Shown here: piece after piece, positions 23,101 through 36,171 of the stretch
Layout of the letters: each line of letters begins with the position of its first letter
How positions within the stretch are numbered: the first letter of the stretch is position 1
DNA from: Calvatia gigantea
Lineage: Eukaryota; Basidiomycota; Agaricomycetes; Agaricales; Lycoperdaceae
Assembly (NCBI GenBank): GCA_025093985.1
Contig: JACAAK010000003.1
Coordinates: 3,782,001-3,846,000 of the forward strand
Length of the DNA stretch: 64,000 bases
Direction: 5' to 3'
Made by a program: the position numbers and the translations under genes
The notes under the pieces: model-generated
The model's input: only the letters and a program-made list of their open reading frames with translations
Database searches by the model: none
What the model was told of the DNA's origin: nothing

Positions 23101-25184
23101 GGTGACACTATTCGAGGTTTCATCAAAAGTGTGGCTGAACATGGGTTGTTCGTCACCGTGGGCCGGAACCTCGACGCTCGAGTACAGATTCGTGAACTCT
23201 TCGATGAGGTGTGTGACTTGAGCACCATAGTTGGATGTTGGTTAACAAAGATTTCAGTTTGTCAAGGATTGGCAGCCTCGATTCCAAGTCAACCAGCTGG
23301 TTAAGGGTCGTGTACTCAAGCAAGTACTTTTGCTGTTCGTTTCTTCTCTGCTCCTGACTTCTGAGTCTTAGCGTGGATGCAGAGAATAAGAAAGTCGAGC
23401 TGACATTCCGATCTGGAGACCCATCTACTCGCCAAGGTGAAGGTCAGACCAAAGGGTCATCATCTGACCTCCGTGAAGGCGAGAAAGTGGATGGCACCGT
23501 TAAGAGAATCGAGGAATACGGCCTGTTCATCCAGATTGAGGGCACTAAGCTCACTGGATTGTGTCATAAATCGGAGGTACGATCAATACCCGCAGAATTG
23601 CATGTAATTATTGATGAACATCCTTAGCTCTCAGACAACAAGGATGCTGATGTCAGTATCGCCCTTTCGAATTTCCGCGAAGGTGATCGCGTCAAAGCTG
23701 TCGTTATTGGCATCGACAAGAAACGCATCTCTTTTAGTTTGAAACCCTCGCACTTTACTCAAGAAGAGTTAGAAGACGGACGCGAAAATGATAACGGTGT
23801 TGGTAGTGAGATAGCGGATCCGCTTGGTGTCGTCGGCGGTGTGGTAGACGAAGAGGAAGAGGAAAGTGATGGCGACGCAGAAATGCAACGAGCGGAAGAG
23901 GATAGCGATGAGGACGACGAGGGCGCGATGGACGTCGATGAGGGTGCAGCAACCCAACTATTCCAATACTCCGAGAAGCCAGAGAAGATTACCAGCGGCT
24001 CCACCACACCAGCACCCGTCTTATCTCTGGGTGGCGGATTCAAATGGTATAGCGCTGAAGAACACCAAGAGGTTGGTGAGGAGGACAGCGCTTCGGAAAG
24101 CGTGGGCGACAGCGAAGGCGAAGAACAGCCTCACAACAAGAAGAAAAAGAAGCGCAAGGAGATTGAACAGGACCTCACAGCAGAGCTGCACACAAGAACT
24201 CCTGGGTCCAATGCCGACTTCGAGCGTTTTCTTTTGGGGTCTCCAAATTCATCATACCTCTGGATCCAGTACATGTCCTTCCAACTCCAACTCTCGGAAA
24301 TTGACAAAGCTCGCGAGATTGGGAGGAAGGGCATTAGGACAATCAACTTCCGGGAGGAGCAAGAACGCTTGAATGTTTGGATTGCGTTGCTCAACCTTGA
24401 AAACATCTACGGTACCGATGAATCATTGGATGCTACCTTTAAGGAAGCTGCACGCGCCAATGACTCTAAGACTGTTCATCTGCGCCTCGCTTCTATCTTC
24501 GAGCAGTCCGGCAAAAACGATAAGGCGATTGAGCAATATCGAAAGACTAGCAAGAAGTTTGGAATGAGCTCAAAAGTCTGGACACTGTTTGCTGAGTTCT
24601 ACCTTAAGTCTGGCGAAGTTGAAGAGGCTAGGAAGCTGCTTCCTCGTAGCTTTCAGAGCCTGGAGAAACATAAACGTAGGTTCACGCCCAGCTCTTCGCT
24701 TCAACACGATGCTCAGAGGATCATTAGACATCCAGACTGCTTCTAAGTTTGCACAGCTAGAATACAAGCACGGTGACCCGGAAAGGGGAAAGACGATTTT
24801 TGAGGGGATCGTGGATTCACACCCCAAACGCTGGGATATCTGGTCAATCTATATCGACATGGAGGCCGGGCAGGCCAACATCCAAAGCATTAGGTACTTT
24901 CCTTCGGTACTTGTATTTGCGAGGTTTGCTCATCTTTTGCCCACAGAAATCTTTTTGATCGGGTCCTTGCGCTCAAGATGACGAGTCACAAAGCCAAGTA
25001 GGCGTTGCCGCAAAAATGTCTATTCGGAAGTTTTCTAAATATAAATCTTTTGTTATTCTGCAGATCGTTCTTCAAGAAGTGGCTCGAACTCGAGCGGAGG
25101 ATAGGTGATGAAGAAGGTGCAGATGTCGTTAAGCAAAAAGCAATCGAGTGGACTCAAAGAGCGATGGACAATGGGCCGGAGTAA
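20107..25184 (+). CDS. rrp5: rRNA biogenesis protein Rrp5 (PDCD11)
   Basis: Nucleolar RNA-binding protein needed for pre-rRNA cleavages leading to both 18S and 5.8S rRNA. Fourteen exons: 20107-20334, 20390-20506, 20557-20958, 21006-21215, 21263-21670, 21723-22061, 22115-22320, 22371-23208, 23258-23319, 23372-23576, 23628-24675, 24728-24893, 24947-24997 and 25064-25184 (1466 aa). The basic N-terminus is followed by GMKIFGQVVSIMPFGLIISLPN and then roughly a dozen S1 RNA-binding repeats (for example VGNIVGGVIAEIHKDNAVL, GRVTRHIKQGTLVKVTSRIG, VDGTVKRIEEYGLFIQIEG). An acidic linker precedes the C-terminal HAT/TPR repeats (SPNSSYLWIQYMSFQLQLSE; HPKRWDIWSIYIDMEAGQ; RSFFKKWLELERRIGDEEG). The architecture matches the family. 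Intron 23320-23371 requires a GC donor (GCAAGT). Convergent with tea1, stops 293 bp apart. Confidence 0.95.
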
Positions 25185-25476
25185 TAATTATAACGAGGGT
25201 CAGATAATGACAACAGCGCTGTGGGCTGCTCCTTTTTATAAAGAGAGAAAAGATATCTGTAAGATGAGAAAGTGATGATTCGTGACACCAGGTAGAGCAT
25301 AGCGAAGAGAAAGGGGAGAACTGACACAAGAATGCAAGCGACCGACTGATACCAAAACTAGCGTCAACAAAAAGGGGTGGAGAGATGGGTTGCGTGAGGA
25401 TATACGCAGAAGGAGAGATAGGTAGATAGCCAAAGATCGGGGATATAAGGGAGTGAGCGACATAGGAGCGGGGTTG

Positions 25477-28311
25477 TTATGATCGTGGCGATCTTGTTCT
25501 GTCTGGTACACTTAGGGTAGGGTCACTGTCAAATTCACTTAACCGCCGTCGGTGTGTCATCGAACTCGCAGCTAGATGACGCTCCCAATCATCCAGCTCA
25601 CTGGAGAGGTGTTCAAATGCCAGAGCATTCTCGGAGCTCGATGTACTCGTTCGTTGTCCGGAGATACCAGAGATGGGCCTGTTCCCGAAATCGGGGCGGT
25701 CGACATCGAGAAGGATTTGAATCTTGCGGGAGAGTTGCTCGTTTTCTCTCCGTAGATCGGCATTGTCATTGTTGAGTTTCTCCAAAAGGGTTTCGCTGTG
25801 TCCGCCACGGGCGATGACAAGCGACTCCTTGAGCCTCTCCACGTCGTGTTGAAGTTCTTCGACCTGAGTAAGGCGATCGTCGGATTCATTTTGGGAGACA
25901 ACGAGCTTATCGCGGAAGAGTTCAACTTCCTTCTCCAATGCCTCAACACGGGTACGTAACTCCTTGTTTTCGGAGTGTAGACGTTGGGCTTGACGTTGAG
26001 CCTCGATGAGTTGCCGCGAGAGCTCATCTTCAGATGGTGTCGCACGGCCGTTAACGCTGCGCATTGGGCGTCCACTCCTAGCTACTTCCAGATCAGTGGT
26101 TAGTTGGGTGTTCAGAGCCTTCTGCTTCGTAAGCTCCTCGCGCATCTTCCTCATCATTTTCTCAGTGCCCCTAATCAATGTCTTAGGCCACGAAATCAAA
26201 TAAAAAAAAATACAGAAACTCACTTGACATAGTGCACAGCGAGACGATAATCCTCTTCCATTTGTCTAATTTGTGCTAAGTGATTCTGCTCTGCCTCAGC
26301 CAGTCTCCGCTCGAGTTCCTGCACACGACCATCCCCATCACCACCACTTCCAGTGCTCGAATTCATCCGCACTCGGTCCAATTCGTTCGTCAACAAGTTC
26401 ACCTGAGCTTCCGTGTCCCTTGTCCTCCTTAAAACCTGCGCTAACTCCCGCTCCGTATTCTCATGCAACCTCATCCTCTCTGCAAGTTTATTCTCCAAGT
26501 CAGTTACAGCAGGGGAAGGTGATGCGTGTGCTCTTGACGATGACCGCATATCATCCTCATCCACGCTAATCCCATTCTCGGTGAGATAGTTCCTGAGCAT
26601 GGCGAGTTTCATTCCTGCATCAGTTGCTTCCTTAACTTTCTCCTGCACTGATATATCACGCTCCGAGAGTTCCCTCCGCAATTTACCGGCATCAGCCAAG
26701 GCATTAGATAGCTGTCCGCGGAGGTTCACGATCTGTGCCCTCAGAGACACCTGCTCTGCTTTCTGCTCCGATAGACGTTTCCTCTCTTCCTCCAAATGGC
26801 TGCGCGCCCCATCAGCTTTATTATCTGCCTCCCTCAAGCGCATCCTCAAGCTCTGACTCTCAGACTCAAGAGCCTGTATCTTCGCATCATACCCACGCAC
26901 AATCCTATCTTCGTCCGTCTTCAGATCCCTATGGGTGTCCAACAGTTGTCCGAGGCTTCCAGTTGTGAATGCGCGGAGAGCATCGGCCTCTTCACGCGAC
27001 TTGGCCCATGATGTCTCAACATCCGTCAACCTGGCGCGCGCTGACTCGGCTTCAGCTGTCAGAGTTTCGATCTCCCCCCTCATATCCGCGAGGTTGCCCT
27101 CGAGAGTATTGATTTGTTCTCGAGCACGTTGATATAGGGTGTCCACCTCCTCCGCACGCGACGAAGCAGCCTGGATGGCAACTCTCGCTTGCTCGAGCGC
27201 TCGGATGTGTTGATCTCTCGTACGTGTGAGCTCATCAACCTGCGATCTCAGCGTCACCTCATCCGCCTCTTTTTGCTCCAGCAGTGAATTCTGGGATACA
27301 AAGCGATCCGTTTGTTCACGGTACTTCAGCTCCAGAGTTTTGTATTTGTCCTGAAGCTCGGCCTGTGCCTGAAGAGTGCGTTTATGCGCTTCTTCCATCA
27401 TGTCAACGCGTTTGAGTGAATCCTCGACACGAGTGTCGGCTTGTTGGCAGAGTGTAGTTTGGAGATTCAGTGAATCGCTCAATTCACCGATCTTGCGATC
27501 CCGTACCCATCGCTGGCTCATGAGGTCCGTCATACTCTGTTCGAGGTATGTGATGCGATCACGTTCCATCCGAGAAATGTCAGCATCACTGTTGACTTCG
27601 AGGGCAGCCAGCTTGGCACGATAATAAGCGGCTTCTTGTGTTGCACTGGTCTTAGCACGCTCAGCCTCTGCTATCCGGTCCGAAGCCTGTTCAGCCTGGT
27701 CTGTCATGGCAGCCTAGAGGGCGGATTAGGTCCACTTCCAAATTCAGCTAAGAAGTTTACTGACCTGCACCTCCGCTCTGAATTGTTTAAACTTGAACAA
27801 CATCTCGGCCTTATCGTCCCCACTTCCATTAATCTCATCCAATGTCAAATCTGGAGACCCCCGTCTCTCTGACAACACAAAGCCCGCCTTCGTCGCTTTA
27901 CTCAATGCTCCTTTCATCCACGATATCTGCCTCTTCAACCTTTCCAATTCTATGTCCTTTGCCTTCAGATCCTTCACGAGATCCGCAGCGACATTACCCA
28001 CGGACCCATTACCATGAGGGAAAATACCATTCAGCGCAGGTGACCCATTCACTGAGCTAGCGTAGGTATCAGCCTGGGATCTCGATCGATCGACGACAAC
28101 AGGGGAGCCACGCCCAGTATTCGTATTGGCAGGGGAGATACGTCCTGTAACAGCAGGCGATCCGCGTCCAGTTGTAGCACCGTTGATGCCCATCGATATG
28201 CCGATCATATTAGGTAGCTGTCTCGGCTCGGACATCTCACCACCACTGGGCGAAACAGTACGGCTGGTGGTCCCCCCCTGTTGGTTAGGACTTCTCGCAC
28301 GCGGTTGAACC

Positions 28312-28360
<49 letters not shown>

Positions 28361-30110
28361 GCTGCGTGTGCTGTTGCTGTTGCTGCTGCCGATTCTGTTG
28401 ATGTTGATCGGGGGATACAACACGCTCGCGTTCGCGCTGGGAGTGGGACTCCGAAGTGCCCGTGTCCATGCCGTCATCAGTACCTGCTACGTCATCGTCT
28501 TCTCGCCGGGGGCGCATTGGTGTCTTGCCTTTGTTCATCACGAAGGCTTGTTGTGGTGTGCCATTGGACCGAACACTGGTGGTGGGTGATAAGGCCCTAA
28601 TTCGAGGGTCCTCCGGAGGTGACTGAACAACACTCGGAGGAGACATTGGACGGCCATTGGTTTGTGGGGCGTTCTGGGGAGGGGCAGATGACTTGCGGTC
28701 AGGTAGCGGTGCATCAGGAGGAGGGTATTTGATATGCTCTGAAAATGAGTATGTGAGTTGGGTTTGAATGAAATATGAATGTGAGGGGGTTACTGACTGG
28801 TATCAAGAACATAAACGAGTTCCGAGTCATCTGTTTTGAATGGTACGAAGGACTCTCCACCAAGCACGAAAATCTTGGTGCCCATAGTGGCCATAGCATG
28901 GCCAGAACGACCACTTGGGGCAGGTCCCATGTTCTCGAACCTGAACCATCGTTGTTCTGTGTTAAATGCTCATTAGACAAGATACACGGAGGAATGTAAC
29001 TGAAACGCACTGGAGATCTTGAACGCAGCAAGGTCGCCTAGGTCTTTACCATCCACACCTCGACCACCGAAGACGTAGATAACGTCATCAACGATGGAAG
29101 CAGCGTGACCCTCGCGCGGTGACGGGATATGTCCAATGCACTGCAGTTCGGACCACCTCCGAGTCTTAAGATCGAAAGACCAGATATCGTTGTAGTGGAA
29201 GTGCCCATCAGTGCCACCAAATCTAAAATAAGGATGATTAACCACCGAATTGCAATTGGATACACAATCAACATACATGATCAACCTATCTTGGTATGGA
29301 ACGCAGATGTGGCCTGTGCGTTGGGCGGGTCTTTCGTGCGAAGTGGGTTCATATAACTCCCAGGTCGCCCTAGTACGCACTAGCACCGAAATGGTTGATC
29401 AGAACCCGAGAAGAAGTAAGACAGCAGACGCTCACGTGTATTAAGATCGAACGCCCAAAGATCATTCAAAAACATGCCATCGACTTGTCCACCGAATACG
29501 AAAAATATCGTTCCAACAATGGCAACGCCATGTCCGTAACGACCTACGGGTGCCGGGCCGTAGACAGTCACTCTAGTCCAGTCGCGGGAGACTGCGTAAT
29601 TAGGATCAGAATTAGGATCAAAGTTAAAACACCCCATTTCAAAAATATTACCCACCAAGGTTCAACAGGTATAGACCATCATCGTGCGGTTCATTTCCCC
29701 GGCTAGTGGTATCCGTTTTTGTATCTCCACCCCAGACAATAAGGACATTGCTAATTAGGGAGCTAGCATGTCCAACTCTAGGACTGGGTATCTCGCCGCC
29801 GGTTTGCAACAACGAAGTAGAATTCTCCTTCGTGGAATAGAGGTAGAGATCATTGCGAGCAGACTCTCGTACGAGGCCACCGAATACGTAGAGTTCGCCC
29901 GTGGTAGTGGTTGTAGCAGGAAGAGCATGACCATAGCGAGGAAAAGGTGAAGGAGAAGGGGTTATTAGCGCAGGAACCTCATCGGCTCTGTCAGGTTTGA
30001 TGGAGGGTGGGAGGAGGGTGAGGCGGCGGTAGGACCATGGATAGGCGGGCGGACGTTGAGGAACTTGTTGCTGAGGATGCTGTTGAACTTGCTGATGAGG
30101 CGGGGGCTGA

Positions 30111-30142
<32 letters not shown>

Positions 30143-30541
30143 AAGAGGGGGTTGAGGTCGCGGGGGCTGTGGGTATTGTTGTTGTTGTGGTGGAGGTAGT
30201 TGTGCCTGTGGTGGATTTGAGTTCAGTAGTCCAGCACCCGGTGGACTTCCACCTCTTGCCCTCTGAGCAAGGCCCGTGTTACTGGGAATAAAAGGACGTG
30301 AGTTGGCAAATTGTAAACGGCCAGCCAGAGGTATACGGGGGCAGCAATTTTAAAAAAGTACGTACACATCGCTCAACGGATTATCATTGCGCAGACTGCT
30401 TGGCTGGCTTGTATGCCCATCTCTGCTGGTATTTGAGGAGAGTTGCGCGAGGGCCTGGCTGGGGAGTTGAGCGACTGTCACATTGGTGACCGGCTGGGGC
30501 TGGGGCTGGGTATTATTCTTCTTCCTGGAGAAGAAGGACAT
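25477..30541 (-). CDS. tea1: Tea1-like cell-end marker: kelch repeats plus long coiled coil
   Basis: Probable polarity factor, equivalent to fission yeast Tea1 and budding yeast Kel1, carried on microtubule tips and anchored at growing cell ends. Nine exons: 30541-30366, 30281-29656, 29591-29436, 29379-29277, 29222-29011, 28956-28798, 28738-27765, 27713-26224 and 26170-25477 (1529 aa). A Gln-rich segment at about residues 60-130 precedes kelch blades starting at [10 protein letters not shown] (repeats such as PRYGHALPA...[19 protein letters not shown]...[27 protein letters not shown]). Residues about 490-690 are Pro/Ser-rich with a 17-19 Gln run. From about 700 to the end is coiled coil (heptads such as [15 protein letters not shown]). 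The start could be 30583 (14 codons upstream), but [10 protein letters not shown] is the usual fungal beginning. Confidence 0.88.
28312..28362. repeat. TTG/CAA trinucleotide microsatellite inside tea1
   Basis: About 17 uninterrupted TTG units on the plus strand, read as CAA (Gln) codons in tea1, followed by imperfect CTG/TTG units to about 28390. This is a candidate length-variable locus. Confidence 0.85.
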
Positions 30542-31734
30542 TCTACGACCTCTCGTTCCAAAGAGGGACGGTATGGTTGGCACTTATGTGGGATGTGTAC
30601 GGCGGTGTGTGGGCTAGTAGGACGCGGGCAAGTGATGGGTCGACTACACAAATCTCTGGCGGTACAAGTGAAGGAATGATGGACAGAAAATTGTGTGATT
30701 AAAATTGGTGTGTTTTGTTGAAGGGAGGAGAGGACGAAGAGGGTGGGAGGCGGGAGAGGGACAGGCGGGGTAACAGAGTTGGCGCACAACAATTCTTTTT
30801 CCCAACACCACAATCAGCTATGTGTTTGTTCTTGTTTGTTCTTCCTCTCTTTCTCTCTCATTGTCAATGCTTGCCACCAGTTCCCAACTCCAGGGCCGCC
30901 TTATTGTGTAGGAGCCAGTATCAGCAGTCGTTTATTAGCACGAAATTTAAACTGAAATAAAATAAAATAAGAATACACCCGTCTCCAACCTCTCTCAACT
31001 GAATGAATATCACCCCAAACTTTACCAGGTGACCCAGCCCCCATTTATGGGCCTGCCACCTGCCTCCATGTGACACGATGTCAAGATCCAGCCTGGAGCT
31101 AATCCTGAACCCGTTTCTCCACAAGCGCAAGCAATGAGCACCACTACAATCTCATCATCACACGTCCCGTCAGTTCGCTGATGGAAACAGCCCGCTCCTT
31201 CGCAACCCAGCAACTCAGATATGTAGCCATCTAGCGCCTCGGCTAAATCCAACACCCAACATTGGCTTGCCGTTCTTAACATAGGTAGGTGATCATCTTC
31301 TTGCACGCCGGATCCTTGATTAACGCTCACTCTCAAGCCGCTTTGGCGTTCAAGAGACGTCTATACGGATGCTGGAAGTTTTCTGATACTTCATGCCAAC
31401 ACAGCCAAACCACCAGCATGGACACCAGAAACGTCCAAGTTGCATGTGTTGGTGTCAATCTCATCACAGCCTACTTCCCGTGATGGCCAGCCACCCGATC
31501 TCTACTGACCACGCACGACCCATGATTCAGGATGCACCGTTGTGACAGTACCTTGGATATACATCTCTTCCGTGTCCAGCAACCTCCTTACCCGGTCGTA
31601 GGCAGTGAGGTGACAAAACGGATCTAGGTCATAGCTATCAATCAGCATCACTTCCGAGGCTAAAAATAAACTGCAAGCCACGGATATGCGACCCAATAAC
31701 CATCCCAAGCACACATAATACAAAAGCGAAATAA
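30542..31734. other. Intergenic, 1.2 kb, between Dna2 3' end and Tea1 start
   Basis: The part near 30542-31000 should hold the tea1 promoter and 5' UTR, with CT-rich and GA-rich stretches around 30720-30880. The part 31022-31723 may contain a small minus-strand gene, listed separately. Otherwise nothing recognised. Confidence 0.45.
31022..31723 (-). CDS. Candidate small gene of unknown function (weak)
   Basis: Three minus-strand open segments, 31723-31510, 31470-31403 and 31360-31022, can be joined in phase at GT-AG sites to give 206 aa. The N-terminus, MYYVCLGWLLGRISVACSLFL, has one hydrophobic stretch that could act as a signal or anchor. The rest is Cys-rich with no family I recognise. 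Support is limited to open frame, phase consistency and composition. Freedom in choosing splice sites makes this easy to obtain by chance. It could instead be the 3' UTR of dna2. Confidence 0.22.
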
Positions 31735-34700
31735 CTATAACTGCTCATTAATCAGGTCCTGTAATAACGGCTTCCCCTTAAGTATGCCTTCATCAACACC
31801 ATAGCTCTTCCTCAACTTCTTCACGGCCCTAATATCCCCGTCCTTTCCGAGCCCGGGACCACCGCCAACATTCCCCTTCTCTTCGATGCTCCTCTTTGAC
31901 GGCGTTACCTTTGATCCTTCCTTCGCATCAACCTCCACCTCGGTTCTCTGAGCGACTCCTTGATGCTTCAAGGGGAATTCATCACATAACGTCGAACCGT
32001 GGAACGCATGTGCTCCACTCGGCATGTTCAAGACCCACCCCTTCTCATCCATCAATTCAAAAAATTCTTTCAAGAGAGGGGTGGCCTGTAACGTCTTCCT
32101 CGACCCAAAAATAATCAGCTTTGACCGGGCACGTGTGAACGAAACATTCATCCTCCTCCAATCCTTCACCAAGTCACCCGTCTGCCATCACACTCTGAGT
32201 AACACCATCACAAAGGTTGAAACAGCCGACTTACCTTCCCCTCATCGTTCGACCTAACCATTGAGAAAATGACCACATCCTTATCCCTTCCTTGACTCCT
32301 GTCCGCCGTCAAGATCTCCACATCCTTCCTCCCACCCAATAAATGCGAGATCAACTTGGCCTGTTGCCTGTATAACGTTATGGTCCCAATTTGTTCCGGT
32401 GATATGCCACCCATAATGAGCCCCTCCGTAACCTGCCTCACCAACTCCGCTTCGATTTCATTTTGGATTAGATCTCCTGCCCGAGATTCGCGCGCGGGAA
32501 TGCCATCGGTGTTTACGAAAACAGCTTTGCAATTCTCGTCAAGCAGTCGCCTCAGCCAACATCCGTGGGCTCCTTCTTCACGGTTATCTTTCACGCCGCC
32601 ACCGCAAAAGCCACCGGCACCTTCACATAATTTCTTCACAATATCCAAGTTTGGGATCTCCAGCTTCCTCTTCCTAACACTTTCTGAGCCGCACCTCAAC
32701 CTCTCCCCATAAATTAGCCGGTTGGACAGTGTCATGATTTCTTCGTTCATCCTATATTGTTCTGCGAGCTCCACCACGGCGTTTGGGTGCGCATCTGAGA
32801 GTCGACGGAAAAGCGAGATGTCAAGACCACCGTTACGCGCTTGAGCACTCCGTACCTAATAAAATGGAAGGTGAATGAAATGCGTGGGTACAGAAAAAAA
32901 GCCATCATACCAGTGGCGGAAGCTGGAAGTGGTCTCCGACAAGCACGAATCTTTCCGCAAATCGTATCGGACCCAGACACGTCGGCAATGTAATTTGGGA
33001 TGCCTCATCCACTATACAATAGTCGAACTTTCGGCGACTGAATATCGAACTGTGGCCCTTCATTAAACCAGCAACCAGAAAGAAAAGTTAAAGATGCATA
33101 CTGGTCAAGAGAAAGGCAAGTTGTGGCAACAACGGGCGGACCCATGAGTTGTATCTCAAGCTGCTCAACCGTCGTGGCCTGCTTCCTATGTGCCAGCGTA
33201 AACTCTTGTACATCCGGATGAATCTAAAACGGAGATCTTTTTCATGAGCTTCGCAAAGGCCGTTAAATTTCACCTTGTCCAAATTCCCTAGCCGCAATAC
33301 CCTAAATCCAAGGTCTTCACCTTCACCTCCTTTCAACCTCAACAACACGTTGTCCACCGCCGAATGTGTATAGGCACTCAACAACACATTCTTCCCCATT
33401 CCCACGAGCACCTTGACAAGACTAGCAATCACACTCGTCTTGCCCGTTCCTGGCATCCCGAGAATCAGGGCGTAATCCTTTGCACCCAATACCTTCTTCA
33501 CGGCTTCCTTCTGGTTGACATTAAGATGCTTCGTGTGCTTAACGAACTCCCTCCAGTCCCGTGAATATTCATCGTCAATCCACCCAAGGTTTTCGAAAGC
33601 GGGCGCTCGTAGGTCCACAACGAGCTCCAGTCTCTTCACATCCCCACCTGCATAAAACATTTGCGCGAGGTTATCCCGTATTCTCGCCATACCGCCATAC
33701 AAATCATCTTTGTCGATCCTGAAGATAACTTCGCCTTCTCCCATACGTCGTTGCGTGGCGCTCGATTTCGGCTCCTTCTGCCTCCGCGTGGCCAACCTCC
33801 ACCCAATTTTCTCCAAGTCCAACTCATGATCCACACCAACCACCACCATCGTCGGCGTTAAATCCACGATAAACCCTCTTGCCAGTGCCAATAAATCCGG
33901 TTCGGCAGAAACTGTTATCGCCTCCCCAACGGCCATAAAACCACTCAACAAGCTCTGGGTTTCTCCTTTTCTACCCCTTGCCTGTGTCCAAATTTGCGCG
34001 TGACTCTGGGATTGTGAAGACCGGACGAAGCGGTAAGTGAACTTGTGAATTTTGTCCTTCCCCGAATTCACTAGATCCGCTTCCGCGTTATCCACCTGGT
34101 TGTCGTGAACCTCTACCTCCCGCGAGGAGGTTGGCGTGGTAGGATCAAATGTCGTGTCCAATACCATCCCGGCAAAACATCTGCCTTTCTCTTCCCTCTC
34201 CTTTGCGCCCATAGTCCACAACTCTTTCTTGAAACGATGAATATCCTTTTCTTCCAACGAAATTAGCTGTTCCCATTTCTTGAAAAATCCAAGTTGAGAT
34301 TGTTTCAGATGCGAAGTTTTGAGTTCATATGTGTCTGCAATGGGTGAAGATATATCCGTGACATTCTCCACAGCCTAAATGAATATAGGTGGTCAGATAA
34401 CGATTTGAAGAAAAGGCGCAAGAACCTACCCTCCGATACAACATACAAGTATCCAACACGAAACACCTTTTGCATACCCTCTCATCATCAATGGTAGGCG
34501 GCAAAAACGGTCCATCCCCTCTTTCCCGGGTACTTCCACCCCCATTACTCTCAACCGACCGGTGCCTTTGCATCATATATCCAGCCAACTCATTTCTGGC
34601 CATAACTAACCCCCTTAACTCGTTCCTCACAACAGGAACCCTCACGACTTCATCCTTCTGGGTATAATATAACAACCCCGCATCTACTTCTTGATGATAC

Positions 34701-36171
34701 CTCTCCGCAACCAGCAGAGTATATAACATCGTCTGCGCACGGTGTTGCATGCCTCCCGTTGAACGCCCAGTTTTAATCTCAAACGGCACCGCGCCAGAGA
34801 TAACCTCTGTTTCTTTGGCATTGGATTTCGGGAAGTAGTGATTGATTTGGTCACCCGGTGGCTTCGGTTGGGAGATTATAGGAATGCACTGTTGCGTCAA
34901 TTTTGCCTTTGAGACCGTATGTTGGAGACCAAATGTCCTCTTCCACATCTAGGAGGTCTGTGATTGCGAGGAGGGGCTGAACATCGTCCGGGTTGGACCT
35001 TGGATCTGTCAGAACACCTTCGGGCTGTAAAACATTAATGAAAGTACAGGTAACACGTAATTTCATTTTGTACACACCTTTGGTCTCCCACCCAGATACT
35101 TCCTCGCGAACACAATTAAACCCTTCGCCCTGGCCTTCACTTCGATTAAAGCTTCCTCAACGGTCATTCCAATCCGGACGATGTTAACCAAGTTCTTTCT
35201 CACGAGCTCATCTATTCTTTCCTCGATCCAGTTCTCCTCCCAGCGATTCTCACTCATACAAAGCTGCATAACTTCGTGGAGAATGCTACCCCATACCAAG
35301 GCTGGTGTGGTGTCACTAGTTGAGCGGACAAGGCCCGTAAGGAGAGGTTTACGACGGCATTGGGAGGCACTTGAGAGTGCTGTAGCTGTTATGAGGACGT
35401 CGGGATGGAGGATGAGGTAGTTGAGTTTCGATGTAATGTGGATTATAGAAGTGAGAGAGCTGGATGAGGTGGAAGTAAGGGTCTCGAAGGGCCCAATAAC
35501 ATTTATCGTGTCGCCTGGATAATCGAGTCAGATATTGGGGGCACTTGTATATGCTGAGACGTACCAACGCGAACATTGATTGTAGTCCAATCGTCTTGCA
35601 GACACACGGACCGCCTCCCCTCGTCTGGGTCAACTTTGACAACTAACAACTACAAAAGAAAGTTTATGAGTTCCTATGCCTGTCGGATTAGTTGCAATAA
35701 ACTCACTTTTTGTGGACGGCCCGCCACCCGCACTTCGGAAATAGACTCGACAAAACACCGCGTGCAAGTATCCTTGTGATATTCTCGTTCTGGCACCTGA
35801 GGCAGGGGTTTCCGGGGCGACCCTAGCCCCCGCTTCTTGGGCGAGGCTGATTTCTTGGGAGTCACGAAATCGTTCATGTCGCTCCAATCCCAATCCTCCG
35901 CGCCTTGGAGTAAGGCAGACATGTAGGTATCTTCTTCAGAAGTACCCTGGGCTGTCGTAGTAATAACCGGTAAGGTATCGCCGATCTTAGCTTTTCTGGG
36001 AGTCTTGTTAAGAGTCTTTGTCTTCACAATAACCCGCTCTACCCTTGAGGGTTTCTTAGATTTGGCCGGCGTCCTCGCAGGCGAGTTGGAGGAAAATGTG
36101 TTATCGAGCCCATTGAGCAAGGATTGCATGAAATCTGCCTCAGCTTGTTGTGATATCTCGACGGGCGACAT
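31735..36171 (-). CDS. dna2: DNA replication helicase/nuclease Dna2
   Basis: Processes long Okazaki flaps and resects double-strand breaks. Exons: 36171-35707, 35649-35565, 35514-35078, 35024-34890, 34804-34430, 34374-33274, 33223-33102, 33049-32911, 32855-32235 and 32181-31735, about 1308 aa. The nuclease half has [17 protein letters not shown] and the Fe-S cysteines: [10 protein letters not shown], then [10 protein letters not shown] (C-x2-C-x5-C). The SF1 helicase half has Walker [63 protein letters not shown] and [13 protein letters not shown]. One problem: between 34890 and 34804 the frame shifts. It is restored either by an 85-nt intron with a GAG acceptor or by a single missing base, the second keeping coding-like residues such as [17 protein letters not shown]. 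The start is chosen at MSPVEISQQ; a further 5' exon is possible. Confidence 0.93.

Noticed and set aside
28281..28589. Plus-strand poly-Leu frame at the TTG repeat
   Set aside because: Antisense reading of the tea1 poly-Gln tract.
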